Position numbers and translations under genes: made by a program
Part shown: positions 1-6,871 of the stretch, one piece after another
Numbering within the stretch: the stretch's first letter is position 1
How the letters are laid out: each line of letters begins with the position of its first letter
Notes under the pieces: generated by a model
Told to the model about the DNA's origin: nothing
Seen by the model: only the letters and a program-made list of their open reading frames with translations
Database searches by the model: none
NCBI GenBank assembly: GCA_902766835.1
Contig: CACXFC010000273.1
Span: forward strand, 1 to 44,879
Direction: 5' to 3'
DNA: 44,879 nucleotides
Origin: an uncultured Coriobacteriaceae bacterium
Lineage (GTDB): Bacteria > Actinomycetota > Coriobacteriia > Coriobacteriales > Atopobiaceae

Positions 1-9
1 ACACCTTAT

Positions 10-84
10 TCCCCGGTGGCGCAGTGGTAGCGCAGCGGACTGTTAATCCGTATGTCGTAGGTTCGAATCCTACCCGGGGAGCCA
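10..84 (+). tRNA. tRNA-Asn (GTT)
   Basis: Cloverleaf read by eye. The acceptor strands TCCCCGG (10-16) and CCGGGGA (74-80) pair, followed by discriminator G81 and an encoded CCA (82-84). The anticodon stem GCGGA/TCCGT encloses loop CTGTTAA with anticodon GTT at 42-44, which reads asparagine codons. The T arm GTAGG-TTCGAAT-CCTAC is canonical. A terminator hairpin follows 10 nt downstream. Anything upstream of position 1 is outside the window, so other tRNAs of the same transcript cannot be excluded. Confidence 0.97.
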
Positions 85-94
85 GACCTTTCCA

Positions 95-119
95 AGCCAC
101 CCACTCGGTGGCTTTTTTC
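95..119 (+). terminator. Intrinsic terminator of the tRNA-Asn gene
   Basis: The 7-bp stem AGCCACC (95-101) / GGTGGCT (107-113) has a 5-nt loop and runs straight into a T tract (113-118). Its position just after the tRNA fits termination of that transcript. Confidence 0.85.
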
Positions 120-124
120 TTATG

Positions 125-206
125 CATACAGGGGGCAATTAGGGGACACGCCCTTTTTTGCCCCGCGGGGCAAAAAAGGGCGTGTCCCCTAATTGCCCCC
201 TGTATG
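125..206. repeat. 82-bp perfect palindrome, REP-like
   Basis: Every base from 125 to 165 pairs with 206 to 166, with no loop, giving a 41-bp perfect hairpin arm. Each arm contains AATTAGGGGACACGCCC, then a T6 (A6 on the other arm), then GCCCCGC at the centre. There is no transposase or ORF inside. The AGGGGACA-type core resembles palindromic units I associate with IS200-type (REP-associated) transposases, but that link is from memory and not shown here. It sits between a tRNA terminator and the promoter region of the dlt-like operon, and could also act as a bidirectional terminator because of the T6/A6 runs. Confidence 0.85.
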
Positions 207-251
207 ACGCTTGAGCATGTGCAGGAACTGGCAATTATGTGTTGGGGGGAT

Positions 252-277
252 ATGCGCTAGGTGCGCATGTCTATAAT
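252..277 (+). promoter_or_regulatory. Candidate promoter of the dlt-like operon with an inverted repeat
   Basis: A perfect -10 box TATAAT lies at 272-277. No good -35 box is visible 16-18 bp upstream. A 6-bp inverted repeat ATGCGC (252-257) / GCGCAT (263-268) sits just upstream of the -10, where a regulator could bind in place of a strong -35. This gives an untranslated leader of about 125 nt, which contains a small hairpin CGGGGC-TTTT-GCCCCG (357-372) before the SD AAGGAG at 389-394. Apart from the palindrome, the promoter and this hairpin, I see nothing else in 207-408. Confidence 0.45.
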
Positions 278-408
278 GCTGAACCATGCGCACCACGGGA
301 GGGCACACATGTTGTGCCCTTCTGCTTGTATGGGGCGTGCCGATACACACAACATGCGGGGCTTTTGCCCCGTTCACACAGACGACTCAAGGAGATGGGC
401 GGTCCATC

Positions 409-2709
409 GTGAACAGAGCGAACCGAGCCTATCGCTATTTATCGCGAGCATTCATATTCGTGGTAGCCCTGCTTGTGGCGCTGTGGGGCGTTAACAGCTT
501 CCTGCAGCCCATCTGGTTCTACGAGAATAACTATCACACCTATCGCAGCTTCTACGAGGAGCCGCGCGACACTATCGAGACCGTCTTCGTGGGCGCCAGC
601 ATGACGCTGTTTGGCTTCTCGCCCATGGAGATGTACGCGCAGAACGGCATCTGCTCCTACAACCTGGCCTCATCGTCGCAACCCATTGTCATGTCCTACT
701 ACTGGGTCAAAGAGGCCCATCGCCTTCAGAGCGGCACGATGGATACCGTGGTGCTCGACGTCTCCATGCTGCGTCGCAAGTCCACCCAAGAGGACTACCG
801 GCGCGCGCTTGACGGTATGGCACGTGACTCTCCCGTGAAGCAAGAGGCCATCCAAGCGCTCACCAACGGCCCCATCGAGGCCCTTTCCTACCAGTACCCG
901 CTGTTTGGCTACCACGACCGCTGGTCTTCGGTCAACTACACCGACTTCATCAAGTATGGCACCGAGCTGGAAGACTACGCCCGCGGCTACTTCATGGAGT
1001 TCTCCAAGATCTTCGATCAGTACGATGCGCAGAGCATTCCCATCCCAGCTCAGATCATCAACCCCGATGCAGAGCCCTCGAGCTTCGAGAAGGAGTCGCT
1101 GTTCTATTTCAACAAGCTGGCGGAGTTCTGCCGCGACAACAACATCAAGCTGGTCCTTTGCAAGACGCCCTCGCCAAGCAACTGGTCGAGCGGCGACCAC
1201 AACGGCGTCCAGGAGCTGGCCGACGCCTATGGGCTCGACTTCCTCGACCTCGAGATTGAGCCGGCCCTTTCCGAGCTGAACTACTGCGTGCCGCTTGACT
1301 CGAAGGACCTCGACAAGCACCTCAACTACTACGGCGCCGCCAAGCTCTCCAGTTGGATGGGCAACTACCTTGCGCAGAACTGCGGCAACCGCGACGTGCG
1401 CGGCGACGAGAAGTACGCCTTTATGGATCGCCAGCTCGACAACTACGTCCGCAAGGTCGTGCAGATGGCCGAGGCCACCAATGCGGTCGACGTGGCCGAG
1501 TACCTCGAGAAGACCATTACAGCCGACAACTACACGGTGATGATTGCCGTGAAGGACGACGCGACGGTCAACCTCACGGCGGCGCAGCGCCTTGCCTTCG
1601 CCCGCCTGGGACTCACCAAGCTCTCCACCCTGCAGTTCCATGACTCCTACATTGCCATGGTGACCGATGGCAAGATCGATTTCGAGGAGATAGAGCGCTC
1701 TCCGTCAACCTACGCCGACGACGTCGAGCGCGAGAAGGAGGGCGGCCTTGCGGTCGAAGACCAGACGGTGCCGCAAAACGATGTGGCGACCGTTTCGGAC
1801 ATCTCATCGATCACTTCGAACGACTGGGAGAAGTGGGAGGTGGAGACTGCCGACGCGAAACCCATCTCGCAGTCGGGCAACTTTGCCGACGGCACCAACT
1901 ACACGGTCAAGAGCGGCGGCCTGCTGAAGGGCAACACGGCCTCCGTCATGCTCAACAAGGTCGAGTACGCCAAGAACCAGCGCGGCATCAACATCGTCGT
2001 CTACGACAACGACTCGCACCGCGTGGTTGACTCCGCCTACTTCGACACCTGCCTCTCCACTACGCGCGAATCGCGTGACTACCAGGCCTCTCTTGCCGAG
2101 GCCCTCGATGCGGGCACCAGGTATGCGCGCCTGTCCGACAATCTCCAGAAGCTCTATCGCTACAACTGGCGCTACACCTACAGCCTTGAGGCCAAGACCC
2201 TCAAGCAGGAGGTGGGAGCCACGGGCTTGTATTACTACCTCGACAACTACTGCCATCGCGACGGCCTGGTGGTCATGATCGCGGTGAAGGATGACGCAGC
2301 CGAGGCCCTGAGCGAGGAGGCCCGCTGGGCGCTTGCGTCGCTGGGGCTCGAGGAGGCCTCGAAGATCGAGCCGAACGACTCCTACTGCGCGGCCTTCGAG
2401 AACGGCGCGGTGGTGGAGGAGGCGCGCAGCAACGACGGCGTGCCGCTCACCATCGAGCGAATGGGCTACACCATCGAGAGTGGCGGCTACTTCTCGGGCA
2501 ATGTTGCCTCGATCGTCATCGACGAGAGTGGCGACCCTGCGGACTATGCCCTCAACAGCCGTGGCTTCAACATCGTGGTATACAATCCGAAGCTCGACAT
2601 CGTCGTGGACAGCGCCTGCTTCGACACGAGCCACAACGGCGTTGACGTACCCGAGGGGATGACCAATCCCAATCCGACAACTACCACTAGCACCAACACC
2701 AGAAAGTAA
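409..2709 (+). CDS. Membrane-anchored SGNH/DltD-like protein with interleaved ILEI/FAM3-type repeats
   Basis: First gene of a dlt-like operon, 766 aa from the GTG at 409. An earlier in-frame start at 286 would add a non-membrane leader and lacks an SD; AAGGAG at 389-394 lies 14 nt from the GTG. One membrane segment (about residues 15-37) is followed by an extracellular SGNH-like domain: VFVGAS with Ser64 as candidate nucleophile, and a late block DKHLNYYGAAK (about 302-312) with candidate Asp302/His304. This resembles DltD and related proteins that act with MBOAT acyltransferases. The C-terminal half (about 370-745) carries two copies of VVMIAVKDD-like half-repeats and two of GINIVVYD...DSAYFDT-like half-repeats. 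These match the two halves of the FAM3/ILEI fold, here arranged B-A-B-A. Its role in transferring an acyl group to a surface polymer is inferred; the SGNH similarity is clearer than the substrate. Confidence 0.75.
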   Translation: MNRANRAYRYLSRAFIFVVALLVALWGVNSFLQPIWFYENNYHTYRSFYEEPRDTIETVFVGASMTLFGFSPMEMYAQNGICSYNLASSSQPIVMSYYWVKEAHRLQSGTMDTVVLDVSMLRRKSTQEDYRRALDGMARDSPVKQEAIQALTNGPIEALSYQYPLFGYHDRWSSVNYTDFIKYGTELEDYARGYFMEFSKIFDQYDAQSIPIPAQIINPDAEPSSFEKESLFYFNKLAEFCRDNNIKLVLCKTPSPSNWSSGDHNGVQELADAYGLDFLDLEIEPALSELNYCVPLDSKDLDKHLNYYGAAKLSSWMGNYLAQNCGNRDVRGDEKYAFMDRQLDNYVRKVVQMAEATNAVDVAEYLEKTITADNYTVMIAVKDDATVNLTAAQRLAFARLGLTKLSTLQFHDSYIAMVTDGKIDFEEIERSPSTYADDVEREKEGGLAVEDQTVPQNDVATVSDISSITSNDWEKWEVETADAKPISQSGNFADGTNYTVKSGGLLKGNTASVMLNKVEYAKNQRGINIVVYDNDSHRVVDSAYFDTCLSTTRESRDYQASLAEALDAGTRYARLSDNLQKLYRYNWRYTYSLEAKTLKQEVGATGLYYYLDNYCHRDGLVVMIAVKDDAAEALSEEARWALASLGLEEASKIEPNDSYCAAFENGAVVEEARSNDGVPLTIERMGYTIESGGYFSGNVASIVIDESGDPADYALNSRGFNIVVYNPKLDIVVDSACFDTSHNGVDVPEGMTNPNPTTTTSTNTRK

Positions 2710-4121
2710 TGGGGGAGCACGTGTTTTACGATATCGTTGCTGATGAGAAGGAGGCGCTGGTCTCCGATGCCGGAGAGCGTCTCACCTATGCGCAGCTCGA
2801 CGAGGCCACATCGGCGTTTGCCACCTTTGGCCTGAAGCGCGACCTGTGCTTTTGCCTCTGCGAGAACAGCCCGTCGAGTGTGGTGGGCTATGTGGGGCTG
2901 CTGCGGGCCCACATCGTTCCGCTTCTGCTCGACCGCAAGATCACCTCTGAGCTGCTGAGTGCGCTTATGGAGCGCTACCAGCCGCACTACCTCTATGTCC
3001 CCCAGGACATGGTCGAGCGCTTCAGTGGCTATCACACCATCAGGGAGGTCATGTCCTACGCGCTGCTCGAGGCGGACGAGCCTCACTGCGCCGAGCTCTT
3101 CGATGAGCTGGCCCTGCTGCTCACCACCTCCGGATCCACCGGAAGCCCCAAGCTCGTGCGCCAGAGCTCGCGCAACATACAGTCGAACGCCGAGGCCATC
3201 GTGGAGTACCTGGGCATCACGCCCAGCGAGCGTGCCATCACCACGCTGCCCATGAACTACACCTACGGGCTCTCCATCATCAACAGCCACCTTCTGGCAC
3301 ACGCGACCATCCTGCTCACCGACAAGTCGATGAACATGAAGCCCTTCTGGACCTTCTTCAACGACGAGCAGGCCACCTCCTTTGGCGGCGTTCCCTTCAC
3401 CTACCAGATGCTCAAGCGCGTGCGCTTCTTCCGCATGGACCTGCCCAGCCTGCGCTACATGACGCAGGCCGGAGGCAAGCTCTCGCCCGAGCTGCATGCC
3501 GAGTTTGCCAACTGGGCAGCCGAGCGCGGCAAGCGCTTCATCGTCATGTATGGCCAGACCGAGGCCACGGCGCGCATGGGATACCTGCCTGCCGAAAAGA
3601 GCATCGAGAAGTACGGCAGCATGGGTATCGCCATCCCCGGCGGCAAGTTCACGCTCATCGACGTCGACGGCAAGGCCATCACCGAGCCGCATGTGACCGG
3701 CGAGCTGGTCTACGAGGGCGATAACGTGACCTTGGGCTACGCCGAGGGTCCGGCAGACCTTGCCCGCGGCGACGAGCGCGGCGGCCGCCTCGAGACGGGC
3801 GACATGGCGCAGTTCGACGAGGACGGCTACTACTACATCGTGGGCCGCAAGAAGCGCTTCCTCAAGATCTTCGGCAACCGCGTCAACCTCGACGAGATCG
3901 ACCGCCTGCTCTCCACTGAGTTCGAGGGTATGCAGTGCGCCTCCACCGGTGTTGACGACCGCATGGTCACCTTCATCACCGACGAGAGCAAGATAGAAGA
4001 TGTGCGTAGGTGGCTTTCTGGCACCACGCGCCTGAGTCAGTCGGCATTTGATGTACGCTACCTTGAGGCAATCCCGCTCAACGAGGCGGGCAAGGTGCTC
4101 TACAAGAATCTCCCGGCATAG
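2709..4121 (+). CDS. AMP-forming acyl/amino-acid ligase, DltA-like
   Basis: 470-aa member of the ANL adenylating superfamily, expected to activate an acid with ATP and load it on the carrier protein encoded next. Visible motifs are A3 TTSGSTGSPK (139-148), A5 YGQTEAT (281-287), A7 ETGDMAQFDEDGY, the hinge GRKKRFLKIFGNRV, and a C-terminal NEAGKVLYKNL containing the candidate catalytic lysine. The length is close to DltA (about 500 aa). The ATG overlaps the upstream stop (TAATG), implying translational coupling; a GTG at 2721 is possible but its SD would be too close. The order ligase-carrier-MBOAT matches dlt logic, but the substrate pocket cannot be read by eye. D-alanine, another amino acid or a short acid all remain possible, so no dltA symbol is assigned. 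Confidence 0.8.
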   Translation: MGEHVFYDIVADEKEALVSDAGERLTYAQLDEATSAFATFGLKRDLCFCLCENSPSSVVGYVGLLRAHIVPLLLDRKITSELLSALMERYQPHYLYVPQDMVERFSGYHTIREVMSYALLEADEPHCAELFDELALLLTTSGSTGSPKLVRQSSRNIQSNAEAIVEYLGITPSERAITTLPMNYTYGLSIINSHLLAHATILLTDKSMNMKPFWTFFNDEQATSFGGVPFTYQMLKRVRFFRMDLPSLRYMTQAGGKLSPELHAEFANWAAERGKRFIVMYGQTEATARMGYLPAEKSIEKYGSMGIAIPGGKFTLIDVDGKAITEPHVTGELVYEGDNVTLGYAEGPADLARGDERGGRLETGDMAQFDEDGYYYIVGRKKRFLKIFGNRVNLDEIDRLLSTEFEGMQCASTGVDDRMVTFITDESKIEDVRRWLSGTTRLSQSAFDVRYLEAIPLNEAGKVLYKNLPA

Positions 4122-4140
4122 GGCCAAGAAAGGACCAACC

Positions 4141-4383
4141 ATGAACAATGCCATCAAAGACAAGGTCATCGAGATCCTCTCCAGCATCAAGAGCGGCGTA
4201 GACTTCGCTAACGAGGACCAGATCGTGACCGGCGGCATCCTCGACTCCATCGACATCACCGAGTTCATCACCGCCCTCGAGGAGGAGTTCGACATCGAGA
4301 TCGGTATGGAGTACATGGAGAACGAGAACTTCGACTCCGTCGACGCCATCTGCGAGATGGTCGAAGAGCTGCAAGAGGCATAA
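4141..4383 (+). CDS. Acyl/peptidyl carrier protein, DltC-like
   Basis: An 80-aa acidic protein with the carrier-protein motif GGILDSIDITEF. Ser36 is the expected 4'-phosphopantetheine attachment site, and the downstream helix ALEEEFDIEIG is typical of the PP-binding fold. SD AAAGGA lies 7 nt before the ATG. It sits between the ligase and the MBOAT acyltransferase, just as DltC sits between partners in D-alanylation operons, so it probably carries the activated group as a thioester to the membrane enzyme. The size (78-82 aa is normal) and motif are convincing; the cargo is unknown. Confidence 0.88.
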   Translation: MNNAIKDKVIEILSSIKSGVDFANEDQIVTGGILDSIDITEFITALEEEFDIEIGMEYMENENFDSVDAICEMVEELQEA

Positions 4384-4387
4384 GCGC

Positions 4388-5977
4388 ATGACCGTCGTCT
4401 CGGGGGCCTTCCTCCTGTTCCTCTGCATAACCATGGGCGTTTACTACGCCTTTCCGAGCACCTATCGGTGGCTCGTGCTGCTTGCTGCCAGCATCGTCTT
4501 CTACGTGATGGCCGGCCGGTGGGAATTCCTGCCGTGCATCTTCCTCACGTCGCTGGTCGTATGGCTGGGAGCACGCCGCTTGGCCAAGCTCGATGGGCAG
4601 CTCAAGGCGCAGCTTGCCGAGGCAGGCAAGGACAAGGCGAGGAAGAAGGCCTTGCGGGGCGAGTTCAAGTCCTTGCGGAGCCGCACGCTCGTGGGCGTGC
4701 TGGTGCTGTGCATTGGCGTGCTCTGCGTAACCAAGTTCTCGCGCGTGGTCATACCGATGCTCGATGGCATCGTTGCCCGCACCAGCACGGGCGTGCATGT
4801 CGACCCAATGGCGATCGTCATGCCGCTGGGCATCTCGTACTACACCTTCTCGACGGTGGGCTACCTGCTGGACGTGTACTGGCATCGCTACGAGGCGGAG
4901 GAGAGCTTTGCGCGCTTCTTCACCTACACTATCTACTTCCCGCACATCCTGCAGGGTCCCATCTCTCGCTACAACCGCCTGGGGCAGGAGCTGCTGCGCG
5001 AGCCGCACTTCGACGAGCGCAACATCACCCATGGCGTCGAGCGCATCATCTGGGGCTTCTTCAAGAAGCTCGTCATTGCCGACCGCCTCAACCTGCTGGT
5101 GAGCACGGTCTACAACGGCGAGGCCCATGCGGGCTCCATCTTCCTCGTCGCCATGCTCATGGACGCGCTGATGATCTACATGGACTTCTCTGGCTACATG
5201 GAAATCGTCTGCGGCGCCTCCCAGCTCTTTGGCGTCGAGCTCGAGGAGAACTTCAACCACCCGTTCTTTTCGCGCACCGTTGCCGAGTTCTGGCGCCGTT
5301 GGCATATGACCCTGGGCGGCTGGTTCAAGGACTACGTCTATTACCCCATTTCAGTCGCGTCGTGGATGAAGAAGCTCAACAAGCGCAACAACAAGCGCTT
5401 CTCCAAGCGCGTGACCCGCGTGATCAGCGTGGCCATTCCCTGCCTCATCACATGGTTCCTCACGGGCCTGTGGCATGGCACCGGCCCCAACTACGTGTGC
5501 TGGGGCATCTACTACGGCGTGCTCATCACCATCTCCAACGCCTTTACCGAGGAGTTCAAGGCCTTAGACGAGCGTCTGGGCATCAACGTGGAGTCGCGCT
5601 CGTTCCGCCTGTTCCAGATGCTGCGCACCTTCTGCATCTTCATGGGCGGCCGCGTGCTCACCAGCCCCGGCAACCTTGCCAACACCGCCATGGTCTTCGA
5701 CAACATCCTGCACAACTTCCAGCCGTGGCAGTGGTTTGACGGGAGCCTGTGGACCTACGGCCTCACCGCCAAGGACGTGTGGCTGCTCATCCTGTGCCTG
5801 CTGGTAGTGCTGGTGGTCAGCAACCTGCAGGAGCGTATGAACATCCGTGACGAGATTGACCGTCGCGGCACGGCGTTCCGCTGGGTGCTCATGATGGCGG
5901 GCATCATCTCCGTCATCGTGTTTGGCGTCTACGGCGCAGGCTATGATGCCGCCAAGTTCATCTACATGCAGTACTAG
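4388..5977 (+). CDS. MBOAT O-acyltransferase, DltB-like
   Basis: A 529-aa polytopic membrane protein of the membrane-bound O-acyltransferase family. Diagnostic blocks are PHILQGPISRYNR, FWRRWHMTLGGWFKDYVYYP (His306) and TGLWHGTGPNYVCWG with the expected catalytic His363. About ten hydrophobic segments are visible. It starts 4 bp after the carrier-protein stop. By family knowledge it takes the acyl group from the carrier thioester and passes it across the membrane, either to the DltD-like partner encoded at the head of the operon or directly to a surface glycan. A lysine-rich cytoplasmic loop (about residues 69-100) is somewhat long. DltB and AlgI-type members share these motifs; the operon context favours a DltB-like role. 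Confidence 0.88.
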   Translation: MTVVSGAFLLFLCITMGVYYAFPSTYRWLVLLAASIVFYVMAGRWEFLPCIFLTSLVVWLGARRLAKLDGQLKAQLAEAGKDKARKKALRGEFKSLRSRTLVGVLVLCIGVLCVTKFSRVVIPMLDGIVARTSTGVHVDPMAIVMPLGISYYTFSTVGYLLDVYWHRYEAEESFARFFTYTIYFPHILQGPISRYNRLGQELLREPHFDERNITHGVERIIWGFFKKLVIADRLNLLVSTVYNGEAHAGSIFLVAMLMDALMIYMDFSGYMEIVCGASQLFGVELEENFNHPFFSRTVAEFWRRWHMTLGGWFKDYVYYPISVASWMKKLNKRNNKRFSKRVTRVISVAIPCLITWFLTGLWHGTGPNYVCWGIYYGVLITISNAFTEEFKALDERLGINVESRSFRLFQMLRTFCIFMGGRVLTSPGNLANTAMVFDNILHNFQPWQWFDGSLWTYGLTAKDVWLLILCLLVVLVVSNLQERMNIRDEIDRRGTAFRWVLMMAGIISVIVFGVYGAGYDAAKFIYMQY

Positions 5978-5985
5978 GTGCTGAT

Positions 5986-6759
5986 ATGGCTACCTATGTG
6001 AAAGGCGGGGGAGAGCCGCTGCTGCTGATGCACGGCATCATCTCCGATGCGTCGTTCTTCGATGCGGCGGCCGAGCACCTTTGTACGCACTACAAGACCA
6101 TCTGGTATGACCGCCGAGGCTATGGACGCGCCGAGGCGCCGGCCGATGGCGACTATTCTGTGGCAACGCAGGCCGATGACGCCGCGCGCGTGATTGAGGA
6201 GGCAGCCGGCGAGCCTGCCTGGGTCTTTGGCAACAGCGCCGGAGGCCTGATTGCGGTTGAGCTGGCGCTGCGGCACCCCGAGCTTGTGCGTGGCCTCGTG
6301 CTGCTGGAGCCGTCGCTGGTGGCCGACGACGCCTCGAAGGCAGAGATTGCCGCTTGGAACGCCGAGCTTAACGGATACGTGGAAGGCAAGCGTCTGAAGC
6401 GGGCGCTGCCTGCCTTTGCGCGCGTGGTGGGCGACCCGAACCCGCCTCAGGAGGCCTCATCGCTGGCGCAGATGCGTCAGGTATTTGCCAACCTGAGTAA
6501 CTTCATGCACGGGGAGCTCAACTGCGTGCAACGTTATGCGCCTCCGGTCGAGATTCTGCAAGGCATTGCCGCACCCACCGTAGTACTGGTCACGCGTGGG
6601 GGCAGACAGGGCATGTTTGGGTGCACCTCGGAGGCCGGGGCTCGTGCGCTGGGCTGGCCGGTCGAGTTCATCGATGGCTACCACAACGTTGCCAAGGACG
6701 ACCCGGAGGGCTTTGCCGCCCGGCTTGTGACGGTGCTTGGCGCGCTGCCGCGCTCGTAG
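5986..6759 (+). CDS. Alpha/beta hydrolase at the end of the dlt-like operon
   Basis: A 257-aa soluble alpha/beta hydrolase with an oxyanion-region LLMHGI near the N-terminus, the DRRGYG strand turn, and the nucleophile elbow FGNSAGG with Ser84. A late GYHNVAKD supplies the candidate catalytic His. There is no signal peptide, so it should be cytoplasmic. It begins 8 bp after the MBOAT gene and is therefore probably co-transcribed. Canonical dlt operons do not carry such a gene. A thioesterase that clears mischarged carrier protein, or an enzyme preparing the acyl donor, would fit, but both are speculative. Confidence 0.75.
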   Translation: MATYVKGGGEPLLLMHGIISDASFFDAAAEHLCTHYKTIWYDRRGYGRAEAPADGDYSVATQADDAARVIEEAAGEPAWVFGNSAGGLIAVELALRHPELVRGLVLLEPSLVADDASKAEIAAWNAELNGYVEGKRLKRALPAFARVVGDPNPPQEASSLAQMRQVFANLSNFMHGELNCVQRYAPPVEILQGIAAPTVVLVTRGGRQGMFGCTSEAGARALGWPVEFIDGYHNVAKDDPEGFAARLVTVLGALPRS

Positions 6760-6777
6760 CCAAGCTCCTTCTATGCA

Positions 6778-6801
6778 TGCAAGATTGTTGAAAATCTTGC
6801 A
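6778..6801 (+). other. Perfect 9-bp inverted repeat between operons
   Basis: TGCAAGATT (6778-6786) pairs with AATCTTGCA (6793-6801) around a 6-nt loop. No T tract follows directly, so it may be an operator or a weak terminator of the dlt-like operon. A possible -10 box TACAAT lies at 6840-6845, just ahead of the next gene. Confidence 0.4.
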
Positions 6802-6871
6802 AGAGCGTTGTTTGCGGGCGTGGATTGCACCGTTTTTCCTACAATGGGAAAACCGCATATTCGACGTTTGG

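Noticed and set aside
286-408. Start of the first operon gene at ATG 286
   Set aside because: The extra 41 residues are not membrane or signal sequence and lack an SD; GTG 409 places the membrane anchor near the N-terminus.
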